A DNA stretch of 64,000 nucleotides from Cognaticolwellia aestuarii. GTDB taxonomy: Bacteria; Pseudomonadota; Gammaproteobacteria; Enterobacterales; Alteromonadaceae. The notes under the pieces were generated by a model. That model saw nothing but the letters and a program-made list of their open reading frames with translations, had not been told where the DNA came from and did no database searches. This document shows, in pieces, positions 27,709 through 37,573 of this stretch (positions are counted from its first letter, which is position 1; each line of letters starts with the position of its first letter). The DNA lies in the NCBI RefSeq assembly GCF_002000025.1, contig NZ_MUZV01000001.1, positions 434,001 to 498,000 of the forward strand, in the 5' to 3' direction. The translations under genes and the position numbers were made by a program.

Positions 27709-28275
27709 TTATTTCAGATATGCCATCGCACCGGGTAAAAAAACTTCAGCTACCATCAGTGGCTTAGCATCCAAGACAAATACCGAACGACGACCCCATA
27801 GTGGTTGCTGATGTGTCGGCATTGCTAAGTAATTAACCAAATTAGCAACACTCGACTGTGCATTAAACGCTGTTACTTCAATTTTTTTACGTAATAAATC
27901 AGGGTGATTAAACAGCACCTGCCCTAAAGATTGTGTTCCTAAATGCGCTAATTGTTGCTGCTCACCGGTTAAAGAACTAAGTGGCAATAAGCTACGAGCA
28001 AATACGTGTGGAACATCATCACAATATAATAACACTTCTCGCACCAGCACTTGCTCTCCGGCAATAATATCGTCATTCGCCTCAGCCGCACCACAGGCAA
28101 TAATTTCTTGACCTAGCACTTCAACACGAAAGTCTTGGCAATGCGCCTTTAAACGGGCGGTTAATGAACTCGGATCAAGTAACCAATCACGTAAATGGTC
28201 AGAAAGTGTCTGGAGATCTGGCGACTGCCAATTGGCGAGCATTTGCACGGGAAATAATGAATGTTCTGTTGTCAT
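27709..28275 (-). CDS. ubiC: Chorismate pyruvate-lyase
   Basis: Converts chorismate to 4-hydroxybenzoate and pyruvate, the first committed step of ubiquinone synthesis. 188 aa with family features '[15 protein letters not shown]', '[12 protein letters not shown]', '[11 protein letters not shown]', '[11 protein letters not shown]' and 'LWGRRSVF'. It ends in 'VAEVFLP', with the conserved Glu near the C-terminus. It precedes ubiA. Confidence 0.93.
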   Translation of the reverse strand: MTTEHSLFPVQMLANWQSPDLQTLSDHLRDWLLDPSSLTARLKAHCQDFRVEVLGQEIIACGAAEANDDIIAGEQVLVREVLLYCDDVPHVFARSLLPLSSLTGEQQQLAHLGTQSLGQVLFNHPDLLRKKIEVTAFNAQSSVANLVNYLAMPTHQQPLWGRRSVFVLDAKPLMVAEVFLPGAMAYLK

Positions 28276-28507
28276 ACCTGAAAACTATTTAACGAAAAAC
28301 GAGCTATGATAGCGTTTAGCATAACAAAAATACAGCTTACTCCGTGTAATCAATAACGATTAGCTGATTATTAATAAAGTTAAATTTTCTTTATAAAATC
28401 ATGAATACTTTAAAAATAGCCAAATAATACAGCGCTTGATCAAAATTCGCGTTATCATTTAATATCACCAATATGTTTAACTAACTTCCTAATTTGAGTT
28501 CTAGTGT

Positions 28508-28888
28508 ATGAAAACATCCATTATTTTATTGTTAGTACTACTGGGTTCACCTTTTGCTAAAGCAGCTGATTACGCTTACTTTGGCTTTGAACCTTCTATT
28601 GTTACTAACTATGTCGCAGTGAAGAAAAAAATGGGCTATGTACGCTTAACCGTAGAGCTTATGATTGAAGACGCTTCAAATTACGATATTGTTGAACATC
28701 ATGCACCCTTATTACGCGATGCCATTATTAACATTATTGGTCAGCAGCCGGAGTCAAAAGTAAAATCAATCAATGGCCGTCATGAAATACAACGATTATG
28801 CGAAGAAAGAGTTAAACAATTACTAGAGAAAGAAACTGGCAAGCCATTAATTAAAAAGCTTTTATTTACTCAATGGCTCGATAATTAA
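28508..28888 (+). CDS. FliL-related secreted protein
   Basis: 126 residues: a signal peptide ('IILLLVLLGSPFAKA') followed by a FliL-like domain with 'GYVRLTVELMIED', 'APLLRDAIINIIGQQ' and 'LLFTQWLDN'. True FliL has an uncleaved membrane anchor; here the segment looks cleavable. The gene sits divergent from ubiC, as in other Vibrio/Alteromonadales genomes, away from flagellar operons. A role at the flagellar motor is possible but not shown. Confidence 0.8.
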   Translation: MKTSIILLLVLLGSPFAKAADYAYFGFEPSIVTNYVAVKKKMGYVRLTVELMIEDASNYDIVEHHAPLLRDAIINIIGQQPESKVKSINGRHEIQRLCEERVKQLLEKETGKPLIKKLLFTQWLDN

Positions 28889-28932
28889 GCGTTTATAACA
28901 CACCCGTTAATTGCACAACTAAGTGCGCTGAG

Positions 28933-28967
28933 AACACACCCAAGATTATTAATGCGTGTGTTTTTTT
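28933..28967 (+). terminator. Intrinsic terminator of the FliL-like gene
   Basis: Arms AACACAC (28933-28939) and GTGTGTT (28956-28962) enclose a 16-base loop and are followed by a run of T to 28967. It overlaps the 3' end of the convergent glpG gene. Confidence 0.6.
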
Positions 28968-29815
28968 GTTTTTAAAACCTGAAACAAAGCCAGCAAACAG
29001 CCACTAATTAAACCTAATAAATGCGCGGTATTAGCGACATTTATCGGCATTAAACTGGTATAGCCAAGTAATAACCAAAACAACATAAAGCCGATAATAG
29101 GTTTTGACAGTGACAGGCCTTTTTCAGGCATTAGCCAGCCCATCCACCAAACATAACCAACCAGTGCATATACCACGCCCGATAAGCCACCAAAATTAGG
29201 ACCATCAACCAGAAACTGGCCAACGTTAGATACTACCGCAGAAACGACTAATAAATTCAATAGGCTAAATTTTCCGCTTACCTGCTCTATAGACCCGCCC
29301 AACTGCCACCACCACATCGTATTAAAAACAAGATGAAGCCATGAAAAGTGAAAAAAAGCGGGTCCTAATAAACGATGAGGTGCTGCTAGCACCGAATCAA
29401 TACTTAATTGTGGATAAAACTGTAAGTGATGAAATACAACATTACCCCAGCCGAAGTTACTGGCAAGAAACACCAGCCAGCAAGCTGCGAAAACGATTAA
29501 AGTCACTAAGCCCGCATGTGAGAAAAACTGGCTTTTAAAGCTACTCGTCAAAGTAGGAAAACTTGAACTAACCTTAGTTACATCACCATTTTGCCAAGCA
29601 GCTTGTTGGTACTTCGCTTGATCAGGCTGATGAATAAATTGTTCAAACTCTTGTTGCGCAAAATCATGCTTGTCTGACTGACAATAGATAACGTAGCCAT
29701 CATCGGCTTTTTCAACTTGCGTTTGAATCTGTAAGGTTTTCAGGTAATCACAAAAGAGTAACGCAATACTATGTTGCGTTACTTTTACTAATGGTTGCAA
29801 TTCATTGTTTAGCAT
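28949..29815 (-). CDS. glpG: Rhomboid intramembrane serine protease
   Basis: 288 residues with an N-terminal soluble domain (about 1-95) and six transmembrane helices. The catalytic dyad is intact: S212 in 'GGLSGVVYA' and H265 in 'NTAHLLGLISG'. The H161-xxx-N165 motif ('HLVFN') is also present. Cleaves membrane proteins within the bilayer; the substrates are unknown. The start overlaps the glpE stop by one base (TAATG), so the pair is coupled. Confidence 0.94.
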   Translation of the reverse strand: MLNNELQPLVKVTQHSIALLFCDYLKTLQIQTQVEKADDGYVIYCQSDKHDFAQQEFEQFIHQPDQAKYQQAAWQNGDVTKVSSSFPTLTSSFKSQFFSHAGLVTLIVFAACWLVFLASNFGWGNVVFHHLQFYPQLSIDSVLAAPHRLLGPAFFHFSWLHLVFNTMWWWQLGGSIEQVSGKFSLLNLLVVSAVVSNVGQFLVDGPNFGGLSGVVYALVGYVWWMGWLMPEKGLSLSKPIIGFMLFWLLLGYTSLMPINVANTAHLLGLISGCLLALFQVLKTKKHTH

Positions 29816-30147
29816 TAACGGTCAACAGCATCCGGGTACTGTAATTGCCAATCAGTAAAACCACCGTCAAGTGAATACACCTCAGTGAAATCTTGACTGA
29901 TCAGAAACTGTGCTGCCTGTTGACTTGAAATACCGTGATAGCAACAAACAACTACAGGTGCGTCAAAATCAGCATCACGTAAAAAATCAGGTAAGCTTTC
30001 ATTGCTTAAATGTAAAGCGTTAGGAATATGGCCAGCTTGATATGACGCTGGGTCGCGAATGTCAACTACCACATGTGATTCATCAGCTAATACACTATGC
30101 AGCTCACTGATTTGCATATGTTTAAAATTCTCTTCGCTACTTGCCAT
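29815..30147 (-). CDS. glpE: Thiosulfate sulfurtransferase (single-domain rhodanese)
   Basis: 110 residues with one rhodanese domain. The active-site loop is C69-YHGISS, like that of GlpE (Cys-Tyr-His-Gly-x-Ser-Ser). It transfers sulfane sulfur from thiosulfate to acceptors. It lies 6 bp after tdh and overlaps glpG by one base. In E. coli glpE and glpG sit in the glp regulon; here they are at the end of the threonine-dehydrogenase operon. Confidence 0.93.
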   Translation of the reverse strand: MASSEENFKHMQISELHSVLADESHVVVDIRDPASYQAGHIPNALHLSNESLPDFLRDADFDAPVVVCCYHGISSQQAAQFLISQDFTEVYSLDGGFTDWQLQYPDAVDR

Positions 30148-30153
30148 TATTCA

Positions 30154-31179
30154 TTATTCCCAATTTAAGATAACTTTGCCTGAATGTCCTGAGCGCATGA
30201 TATCAAAACCTTGCTGAAAATCATCAATATTAAAGTGATGAGTGATAATTGGCGTTAAATCTAAGCCCGATTGAATCAAGCTGGCCATTTTATACCACGT
30301 TTCAAACATTTCTCGGCCGTAAATACCTTTAATGGTTAAACCTTTAAATATCACTTGGCTCCAATCAATCGCCATGTCTTGTCCAGGAATACCTAGCATG
30401 GCAATTTTTCCGCCATTATTCATATTCGCTAACATATCTGTAAATGCCGATGGCACGCCCGACATTTCCATACCAACATCGAAACCTTCTGTCATGCCTA
30501 GATCAGCCATGACATCGGTTAACTTTTCTTTGCTAACGTCAACCGCGCGCGTTGCGCCCATTTGACGGGCTAGGTCTAAACGGTATTCGTTAACATCGGT
30601 AATAACCACATGACGTGCACCTACATGCTTAGCCACAGCTGCCGCCATAATGCCAATGGGTCCAGCACCAGTGATCAAAACGTCTTCACCAACAAGATCA
30701 AATGATAATGCGGTATGCACAGCATTACCAAATGGGTCAAAAATAGCGGCTAAATCATCAGAAATTTCATCGGGTAATTTAAAGGCGTTAAAAGCAGGAA
30801 TAACTAAATACTCAGCGAATGAACCTTCACGATTAACACCAACACCAACGGTATTACGGCATAAATGTGTACGGCCACCACGACAATTACGACAATGGCC
30901 GCAAGTAATATGACCTTCACCAGAAACTCGGTCACCTAAGGCAAAACCACGAACTTCTTGGCCAATACCAACCACTTCGCCGGCATATTCATGACCTACA
31001 ACCATAGGTACCGGAATAGTTTTTTGTGACCATTCATCCCAGTTGTAAATATGAATATCAGTACCACAAATAGCGGTTTTTTTAATTTTGATTAACAGGT
31101 CATTATGTCCTAACTCAGGCTTAGGAGAGTCAGTCATCCAAATACCCGGTTCTGCCTTTAATTTTGCTAAAGCTTTCAT
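30154..31179 (-). CDS. tdh: L-threonine 3-dehydrogenase
   Basis: NAD-dependent zinc alcohol-dehydrogenase family enzyme oxidising threonine to 2-amino-3-ketobutyrate. The catalytic zinc site shows C38 ('[10 protein letters not shown]') and 'GHEYAGEVV'. The structural zinc uses the four Cys in '[15 protein letters not shown]'. The Rossmann motif is '[13 protein letters not shown]'. Its 341 aa is standard. It follows kbl after 2 bp; together they turn threonine into glycine and acetyl-CoA. Confidence 0.97.
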   Translation of the reverse strand: MKALAKLKAEPGIWMTDSPKPELGHNDLLIKIKKTAICGTDIHIYNWDEWSQKTIPVPMVVGHEYAGEVVGIGQEVRGFALGDRVSGEGHITCGHCRNCRGGRTHLCRNTVGVGVNREGSFAEYLVIPAFNAFKLPDEISDDLAAIFDPFGNAVHTALSFDLVGEDVLITGAGPIGIMAAAVAKHVGARHVVITDVNEYRLDLARQMGATRAVDVSKEKLTDVMADLGMTEGFDVGMEMSGVPSAFTDMLANMNNGGKIAMLGIPGQDMAIDWSQVIFKGLTIKGIYGREMFETWYKMASLIQSGLDLTPIITHHFNIDDFQQGFDIMRSGHSGKVILNWE

Positions 31180-31181
31180 GA

Positions 31182-32396
31182 TTAACCCTCAATCACTTTC
31201 ATTTCTTTGCCGATACGGATAAAGGCTTCAATCGCTTTATCTAATTCAGCTTTCGTGTGAGCAGCAGAAATTTGCGTACGAATACGCGCTTGGCCTTTTG
31301 GTACTACAGGGAATGAGAAACCAATAACATAAATACCTTCTGCTAATAAGCGATCAGCCATAGCACTTGCCACTTTCGCATCACCTAACATCACTGGCAC
31401 AATAGCGTGGTCTGCACCAGCACAAGTAAAGCCAGCCGCTTCCATTTGTGTTCTAAAATATGAAGCATTGTCTTTCAAGGTTTTACGTAACTCGTCACCA
31501 TCGGCTAATAAATCAATCACCTTAATTGATGCATTAACAATTGCAGGCGCTAAAGAGTTTGAGAATAAGTAAGGACGTGAACGTTGACGTAACCATTCAA
31601 CCACTTCTTTTTTAGCCGCAGTATAACCGCCAGACGCACCACCCATCGCTTTACCTAAAGTACCAGTAATAATATCGACACGGCCCATAACATCGCAATA
31701 TTCATGGCTGCCACGGCCTTGTTCACCAACAAAACCCACAGCATGTGAATCATCAACCATGACCATGGCGTTGTATTTATCAGCTAAATCGCAAACCGCT
31801 TTCAAGTTGGCAATAACACCGTCCATTGAAAATACGCCGTCAGTGGCTATTAGCTTGAAACGCGCTCCAGCTTCATCAGCTTCAATTAAACGTGCTTCAA
31901 GTTCTGCGGCGTCATTATTTGCATAACGAAAACGCTTGGCTTTACATAAACGCACGCCATCAATAATTGATGCATGGTTTAACGAGTCAGAAATAATCGC
32001 ATCTTCAGGGCCTAATAATGTTTCAAACAAGCCAGCATTGGCGTCAAAACAAGAAGAATACAAAATAGTATCTTCCATACCTAAAAACGCGCTTAATTTT
32101 TGCTCTAAGGTCTTATGAATATCTTGCGTACCACAAATAAAACGTACTGACGCCATGCCAAAACCATGCTCATCTAAGCCTTCTTTAGCCGCTGCGATTA
32201 AGCTTGGGTGATTGGCTAAACCTAAATAGTTATTGGCACAAAAATTCACTACATCTTCACCGGTGTTAACCGCTATTTGTGGTTGTTGAGCGGTGGTGAT
32301 TATACGTTCAGCTTTATATAAACCATCTTCTTTAACTTGGTTTATTTGCGCAGTTAAATGGTCATAAAAGTTATTAGTGCTAGCAGAATCGGTCAC
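31182..32396 (-). CDS. kbl: 2-amino-3-ketobutyrate CoA ligase (glycine C-acetyltransferase)
   Basis: PLP enzyme splitting 2-amino-3-ketobutyrate with CoA into glycine and acetyl-CoA. The PLP lysine lies in '[14 protein letters not shown]'. '[13 protein letters not shown]' and '[10 protein letters not shown]' are the alpha-oxoamine synthase signatures. It is the first gene of kbl-tdh-glpE-glpG, divergent from an Lrp-type regulator. Confidence 0.97.
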   Translation of the reverse strand: MTDSASTNNFYDHLTAQINQVKEDGLYKAERIITTAQQPQIAVNTGEDVVNFCANNYLGLANHPSLIAAAKEGLDEHGFGMASVRFICGTQDIHKTLEQKLSAFLGMEDTILYSSCFDANAGLFETLLGPEDAIISDSLNHASIIDGVRLCKAKRFRYANNDAAELEARLIEADEAGARFKLIATDGVFSMDGVIANLKAVCDLADKYNAMVMVDDSHAVGFVGEQGRGSHEYCDVMGRVDIITGTLGKAMGGASGGYTAAKKEVVEWLRQRSRPYLFSNSLAPAIVNASIKVIDLLADGDELRKTLKDNASYFRTQMEAAGFTCAGADHAIVPVMLGDAKVASAMADRLLAEGIYVIGFSFPVVPKGQARIRTQISAAHTKAELDKAIEAFIRIGKEMKVIEG

Positions 32397-32465
32397 GGTA
32401 ATTCCTTAAAAAGTAAGAGTCTTGCAATCATCGTATTATCAGCCTAGACGACTCAACAAGAAAAG

Positions 32466-32533
32466 TGACATTACTTAGTAATTTGTCATTTTTAGTAGTC
32501 AAATTGACATGTAGATATGTCAAAGTGTAATAT
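32466..32533. promoter_or_regulatory. Divergent control region with two palindromes and the lrp-type promoter
   Basis: Two inverted repeats lie between kbl and the Lrp-type gene. The first is TGACA...TGTCA with inner TTAC/GTAA (32466-32488). The second is TTGACAT-6-ATGTCAA (32504-32523). TTGACA (32504-32509), an 18-base spacer and TAATAT (32528-32533) form a good promoter for the regulator. The second palindrome covers its -35, as in autorepression. Lrp-family control of tdh/kbl is known in E. coli; its application here is inferred. Confidence 0.6.
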
Positions 32534-32573
32534 CCAAGGTGTTTTTTTGCCTACTACCACTCAGGACTAGCAT

Positions 32574-33005
32574 TTGTTATTAACTGAAAAAGATGAAGAG
32601 TTATTATCTATATTGCGCTTAAATGCCCGCGCTAGTGTCTCTGATATGGCGAGAGCTACGGGTGTGTCGCGAACAGCAATACAAAATAGGCTAACTAAAC
32701 TTGAAAATAACAATGTTATCGAAGGCTACAGTGTTGTTTTAGGTAGTGAATATACTAGCGGATTAATTTCTTCGAATGTTTCATTAAAAGTAAACCCTAA
32801 CCTTAGAAAAACTATTTGCTTGGCGTTAAGAAAAGTGCATCAAATTAGCCATATTTATTCTATCAGTGGCGAGTATGATTTATTAGTTACTATTCAAGCT
32901 GCTACACTAGAAAAACTCAGTGAAGTACTGAATATGGTGTGTTCACTTGAAGGCGTAGCAAGAACAAACTCCTCGATCATTCTTGATACTATATTTGAAC
33001 GCTAA
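32574..33005 (+). CDS. Lrp/AsnC-family transcription regulator
   Basis: 143 residues with an N-terminal winged HTH ('ARASVSDMARATGVSRTAI') and a C-terminal RAM ligand domain ('SISGEYDLLVTIQA'). It is shorter in the HTH half than global Lrp and most like local AsnC-type paralogues. It starts with TTG, chosen because AGGA lies seven bases upstream and no in-frame ATG is near. Divergent from kbl, so it probably controls threonine/glycine catabolism. Confidence 0.88.
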   Translation: MLLTEKDEELLSILRLNARASVSDMARATGVSRTAIQNRLTKLENNNVIEGYSVVLGSEYTSGLISSNVSLKVNPNLRKTICLALRKVHQISHIYSISGEYDLLVTIQAATLEKLSEVLNMVCSLEGVARTNSSIILDTIFER

Positions 33006-33796
33006 TGGTCTTTAAGTGTATTGCGCAGCCAAGTTGCAACATGCTCATTAAGGTACGGTTGTTGCTTTAATAATTGATAAGCGGAAAGATCACCTTTTAA
33101 TACTTGTAAGACAGTATTTTTATCAACACTCCAGTCAAATAACTCTTTAGCATTAAGCATTGCCTCTGTTTGATGTTTGGAGCTAAGCAAATAAATAGGC
33201 ATGTCATTTAACTGTTTAAATTGCTCTTTGTCGGCAGGGCTTAGTTCTGGTGCAAACATCACAATACTGTTTATGGCATTTGTTTCTGCCAAATAAATTG
33301 CCTGATTACTACTGCAACCACTGGTTACCACGCTAATAGCTTGTTGATTACCCAAAGCTTGTTGCATATAGTGCAATGCGCTAAGCACATCTTTTTGCCA
33401 ATGTAACATCAAGCCAGCTAACTGACCTTGATAACTAACAATATCCTCACTTTGCCGTCTAATTTTTTGCTCAGAAAAGAGTTCACTTTGACTATCGCCA
33501 TAACCCCGCAAGTCAAGTGCTAAAACAGTAAGCCCTTGCTTAACAAGTGCAGCATACAAGGGTTGATAATCTTGAGCTGAATGTTGACAGTCATGCAAAA
33601 ATAGCACGCCACTAGCGCTAGGGGCCGCAGAGAAAAGCTGCGCCGAGAGCGTAAATTGATCGGCTGTGGTTATCTCGACAGTTTTTTCAGCAAGCGCTTG
33701 AGCATATAAAAATGGTGCAACACTCAATAGCATCAATGCAACAAGCAAGCCTCGAATTGCATAACTAACGTTGCTCAGTACAATTTTTTTTAACAC
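33002..33796 (-). CDS. Secreted alpha/beta-hydrolase-like protein
   Basis: 264 residues, GTG start, signal-anchor or signal peptide ('GLLVALMLLSVAPFLYAQA'). An alpha/beta-hydrolase core follows with 'SGVLFLHDC' and 'LDLRGYGDS'. The nucleophile elbow reads 'SGCSSNQ', so the last Gly of GxSxG is replaced by Asn. The catalytic Asp and His are not clear near the C-terminus. It may be a weak or inactive hydrolase. Its 3' end overlaps the regulator's by 4 bp (convergent). Confidence 0.7.
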   Translation of the reverse strand: MLKKIVLSNVSYAIRGLLVALMLLSVAPFLYAQALAEKTVEITTADQFTLSAQLFSAAPSASGVLFLHDCQHSAQDYQPLYAALVKQGLTVLALDLRGYGDSQSELFSEQKIRRQSEDIVSYQGQLAGLMLHWQKDVLSALHYMQQALGNQQAISVVTSGCSSNQAIYLAETNAINSIVMFAPELSPADKEQFKQLNDMPIYLLSSKHQTEAMLNAKELFDWSVDKNTVLQVLKGDLSAYQLLKQQPYLNEHVATWLRNTLKDH

Positions 33797-33975
33797 TTTC
33801 TTAGCTTCTCCCGAATAGCCTATTGCTAGTTAACTTTATATTGTTACGGCGAAGGTATCTAACAAAATATGGTTAAAAAGTATGCCATATCACTGTTTTA
33901 TATCTTGCTTGATTTTTTTAAGCAACTTATTAGGTATACTCTCCGATATTGATTACCGATTTTTGAGCTTGTTAA

Positions 33976-35268
33976 GTGCGCTTTATTCTTGCTTTAGTGT
34001 TATACCAATTATTATTCCTACTCTTAACACCACTACTTTTGGTGGTGTTACTGCTACGCTCAATTAATCATCGAGCTTATCGGCAACGCTTATTAGAACG
34101 CCTTGGATTTACTTCAAGCGCACTGCAACCTGGTGGTATTATTGTGCATGCAGCCAGTGTTGGTGAGGTGATCGCTTTAAAACCTTTTATTACCGAACTA
34201 CTTAATAATTATACTGATTTACCGATCACGGTAACCACATTTACGCCAACGGGTTCAGCACAAGTAAAAAAATTATTTTCCGATAAAGTGCAGCATTGCT
34301 ACTTGCCCCTAGACAATATTTTTTCTACGCAGGTATTTTTAGCACGCTTAAAGCCTAAAGTGATGATTTTTATGGAAACTGAGTTATGGCCGAACATCAT
34401 AGCTCAATGTCAAAAGCAGCAAATAAAATTACTCTTAATCAACGGACGATTATCAGACAAATCCATGCGTAGCTACCAAAAAATTGCTTGGTTGATCACG
34501 CCAACGATTCAACGTTTTGACAAAATATTAACGCAAAGCCAAGTTAATCAAGATAATTATCTCGCTATGGGCGCGAGCGCTAAACATTGCGAGTTATCAG
34601 GTAATTTGAAGTTTGATATTAGCGTTAATCTTGATGTGGCAGCTAAACAGCAGGAACTCGCGAGTTTAATTAGCCAACAACGCAAAGTCTGGCTAATTGC
34701 CAGTACACACCCCGGTGACGAAGTATTAGCATTACAAGCCTTTGCACAAATAAAACAACAACAGCATGATGCCCTATTGATCATAGTGCCTCGCCACCCT
34801 GAACGCTTTGATCAAGTAGCAAAGCTAGCACAAACTGATGGTTATCAAGTAGTTAAACGCAGCACTCAACACTCAGTAACTCAACAAACGGATGTTTGGA
34901 TCATCGATACTTTGGGTGAATTACTTGCAACATGTGCACTAGCCGACGTTGTGACAATGGGGGGAAGTTTTAACGAAATTGGCGGTCATAACCCATTAGA
35001 GCCAGCATTATTTAAAAAACCAGTGATCGTTGGCCCAAATATGAGCAATTTTAGCGAAATTTTACTGCAGCTAAAGTCTGAGCAAGCTATAGTGCAAATT
35101 GCTGAGAATGAAAATATGTCGCAAACTTTAGCAGATGAAGTGCTGGCTTTATTTAGCCATGAAAACAACGCACAACGCGTGGGTGAAAATGGCTATAAAG
35201 TTGTACAAGCCAACCAAGGCGCTACCGCCCGTTCATTAACGGCTCTACAAACATTATTACGCGTATAG
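33976..35268 (+). CDS. waaA: 3-deoxy-D-manno-octulosonic acid (Kdo) transferase
   Basis: GT30 inner-membrane enzyme adding Kdo to lipid IVA. An N-terminal membrane segment is followed by 'HAASVGEV' with the catalytic Glu, 'FMETELWPNI', 'LINGRLSD' and 'GGSFNEIGGHNPLEPA'. 430 aa is normal. It starts with GTG and a weak SD. Kdo kinase and a heptosyltransferase-family gene lie about 2.3 kb on. Confidence 0.96.
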   Translation: MRFILALVLYQLLFLLLTPLLLVVLLLRSINHRAYRQRLLERLGFTSSALQPGGIIVHAASVGEVIALKPFITELLNNYTDLPITVTTFTPTGSAQVKKLFSDKVQHCYLPLDNIFSTQVFLARLKPKVMIFMETELWPNIIAQCQKQQIKLLLINGRLSDKSMRSYQKIAWLITPTIQRFDKILTQSQVNQDNYLAMGASAKHCELSGNLKFDISVNLDVAAKQQELASLISQQRKVWLIASTHPGDEVLALQAFAQIKQQQHDALLIIVPRHPERFDQVAKLAQTDGYQVVKRSTQHSVTQQTDVWIIDTLGELLATCALADVVTMGGSFNEIGGHNPLEPALFKKPVIVGPNMSNFSEILLQLKSEQAIVQIAENENMSQTLADEVLALFSHENNAQRVGENGYKVVQANQGATARSLTALQTLLRV

Positions 35269-35286
35269 ACTTAATATTTACCCTCT

Positions 35287-35886
35287 TTAAACGCGTTTTT
35301 TAACATATAACCTGACACCTAAAACCGTTAGCGAGAGCAATAGAATCAGTCCTAAAATACCGAGACACTGATCAAGTACCTTATGGCCTGTCCACTGTAA
35401 ATAGTGAATTTTATACAACAAGTTGATCAACGCAGTATCTTGACCTTTTTGGCTTAATCTAAGATTCTTCCAATCAAGCTTTATCTCGACACCTGTACTT
35501 GTTAAAGCCGACAGGCCATTAACGCTTACTATATCACCGTACCTGTTACTGCCATTAAAAGCATCACGCAATAATGCTTTAAATGCTTGCTCGGATGGTG
35601 GCGCTTTATCTACTAACGATTCTGGCGCTAAGTGCATGGTTTTATCTGCTGTTTTTACTAATAAATGCTCACCTAAAATGGTATTCACTAAGCTGACTTT
35701 TTGCCAGTCACTCTTTGGGCTGATCGTAAACGAATCATTCAATGGATAGGTTTTAATTGTCAGTGACTCATAAGCCGCTTGATAACCAGGTTTGATAAAA
35801 AATATCATACCGGTGATAGTCCACCCCAACATAGGTAGGACTAAAATCAGACCAATTATTTTGTGTAGTTTGTTACTTTTAATCAC
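35287..35886 (-). CDS. PepSY-type membrane protein
   Basis: 199 residues: N-terminal helix ('IIGLILVLPMLGWTITGM'), a long periplasmic region, and a C-terminal helix ('LGLILLLSLTVLGVRLYV') with a short basic tail. The first helix, 'KIHYLQWTGHKVLD' and overall size fit the PepSY-associated membrane family. The function is not known; related proteins occur near iron or redox genes. It converges on waaA with an 18-bp gap. Confidence 0.7.
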   Translation of the reverse strand: MIKSNKLHKIIGLILVLPMLGWTITGMIFFIKPGYQAAYESLTIKTYPLNDSFTISPKSDWQKVSLVNTILGEHLLVKTADKTMHLAPESLVDKAPPSEQAFKALLRDAFNGSNRYGDIVSVNGLSALTSTGVEIKLDWKNLRLSQKGQDTALINLLYKIHYLQWTGHKVLDQCLGILGLILLLSLTVLGVRLYVKKRV

Positions 35887-35970
35887 ATTAAGCTTCTTTT
35901 TAAGGAGTAAAAAGGCATGACATTTATCGTAAAAGCCAATATTTTTAGATAATTATTACTATAAAGCGGC

Positions 35971-36414
35971 TTAGGCTTTTAAGCGCTCTTGTGCTATTTC
36001 TTTAATACAAACAGGCGTAGAAAAGTCAGCTTGGCTATCTAACGCCAGCGGGATTAACCATTGTAAATTCGGAATGATATTTTTCGGTATTGCCGATACT
36101 TTCATAATATGTATTTCTTCTGCTTCCATGGTTTTAGCACTTAACGCTAAATCAGTGCGTGCAAAATAAAGATCAACATCATAACTATTTTCACGAAATA
36201 CGTTAGCAAAGCATTGCCAATCGGCTGGTTGCGTTATTACTCCCGTTTCTTCAGCGCACTCTCTTACCATCGCATCAATCGAAGTTTCATTCGCTTCAAC
36301 TTTTCCGCCAATGCCATTAAATAAACCACGTTGCCATTGCGGATTTATTTTTTTAATCAAGACAATCTGAGCACTATCTGCAGAAAATAAAAAACCCGTA
36401 ACATATTTTTTCAC
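35971..36414 (-). CDS. NUDIX hydrolase
   Basis: About 147 residues from a GTG at 36414, chosen because AAAGGA lies seven bases upstream and the long ORF start would overlap the neighbour. The Nudix box is complete: G-K-V-E-A-N-E, seven residues, R-E-C-A-E-E-T-G-V. It hydrolyses a nucleoside diphosphate-linked substrate that cannot be told from sequence. It follows the GT9 gene after 22 bp, so they may be cotranscribed. Confidence 0.88.
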   Translation of the reverse strand: MKKYVTGFLFSADSAQIVLIKKINPQWQRGLFNGIGGKVEANETSIDAMVRECAEETGVITQPADWQCFANVFRENSYDVDLYFARTDLALSAKTMEAEEIHIMKVSAIPKNIIPNLQWLIPLALDSQADFSTPVCIKEIAQERLKA

Positions 36415-36436
36415 AGCTATTTCCTTTGCTGACTTT

Positions 36437-37525
36437 TTATAGCAACTCACTATAGTTATCATGAATAACTCGGTCGATAGTTCTTTTTACGTCAGTGATG
36501 CTGATCTGCATCATCAAGTCTTTACCTTTCGCGCGAGTTCCCCACGGCACTTGCTCAGCAGTTTTTTTATACTGACGCTGTATTGCTGATTCATAAGCAC
36601 TTACCACATACTGGGGATATAAATAAGGCCCTGTACGTTTAGGGTTACTGTGAGCATATAATCCAACAACCGGTGTCTCTACGGTAACGGCCATATGCGC
36701 AGGGCCGGTATCGGGTGCCACAACGAGATGTGCAAGCTTTAATACTGCCAACAGTTGCTTTAAGCTCGTTTGGCCAACCAAGTTTTGTATTTTGTTACCG
36801 CTTTGGCTCAAGTTGCTCCGGCTGATTATTGCTTCAGCAAGTAATTTCTCCATGGTGGTCGGCCCACCGCATATCACCACTTTAAAGCCACGAGCATTTA
36901 AATGTTCAGCTGCCTGTGAATAGCCTTCAGCATGCCAGTTACGTTCAGCTTTGCTGGCAGCTGGGCAAATAACCGCGATCGGTTTACCTGCAGCATTTTC
37001 TGCACTAAGCTTTTCACTCGCCCACAGTTGCTCACTATCGGTCAATGGCATATGCCATAATGGCTCAGTTACCATTAAGCCGAGAGCTTCGGCAAAGCCC
37101 ATAAAACCATCCAAAACATGAGGTTGAGCTTGTGCAGCTATTTTTTTATTCGTAAATAACCCCTGTGCTTCTTTGGCTCTTTGATTATCAAAGCCAATTT
37201 TTACTTTTGCTGGAATACACAAACTTGCAAGACTGGCACGCAACGCCACTTGCATATGCAATAAAATATCGAATTGTCGATCTTTAAGCTGTTCTCGCAG
37301 ATCACGGTAGCCTTTTAAGCCAGCTTTTTTGTCAAAAATGACAAATTCGACACCTTCCATACCAAGTAACAGGCTAGCTTCTATTTTACCTATCACCCAA
37401 GTGATTTTAGTCTCAGGCCATTGTCGTTGAATATTTTGCACCATAGCTACGGCATGACATACGTCACCAATGGCTGATAATCGCAATAAACATAAATTTT
37501 TCGGAGCAGATAATTGACCCAGCAT
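36437..37525 (-). CDS. Glycosyltransferase family 9 (heptosyltransferase-like)
   Basis: About 362 residues of a GT-B LPS heptosyltransferase-type protein: 'LCLLRLSAIGDVCHAVAMV' at the N-terminus, 'VICPAASKAERNW' for the donor site, 'LVGQTSLKQLLAVLKLA' and 'VVAPDTGPAHMA'. The ATG at 37525 is chosen because GGTGA lies eight bases upstream and it avoids overlap with the divergent kdkA. It probably adds heptose to the LPS inner core; the exact acceptor is unknown. Confidence 0.85.
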   Translation of the reverse strand: MLGQLSAPKNLCLLRLSAIGDVCHAVAMVQNIQRQWPETKITWVIGKIEASLLLGMEGVEFVIFDKKAGLKGYRDLREQLKDRQFDILLHMQVALRASLASLCIPAKVKIGFDNQRAKEAQGLFTNKKIAAQAQPHVLDGFMGFAEALGLMVTEPLWHMPLTDSEQLWASEKLSAENAAGKPIAVICPAASKAERNWHAEGYSQAAEHLNARGFKVVICGGPTTMEKLLAEAIISRSNLSQSGNKIQNLVGQTSLKQLLAVLKLAHLVVAPDTGPAHMAVTVETPVVGLYAHSNPKRTGPYLYPQYVVSAYESAIQRQYKKTAEQVPWGTRAKGKDLMMQISITDVKRTIDRVIHDNYSELL

Positions 37526-37573
37526 AAAGGATTCACCACAATAGGAGCAGAAATATAATATAGGCCTATTATC

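Noticed and set aside
29341-29538. 65-codon plus-strand ORF inside glpG
   Set aside because: It is an antisense frame of a well-supported rhomboid gene, without SD or domain.
36415-36462. N-terminal extension of the NUDIX protein
   Set aside because: It would overlap the GT9 gene; the GTG at 36414 has a good SD and starts the domain directly.
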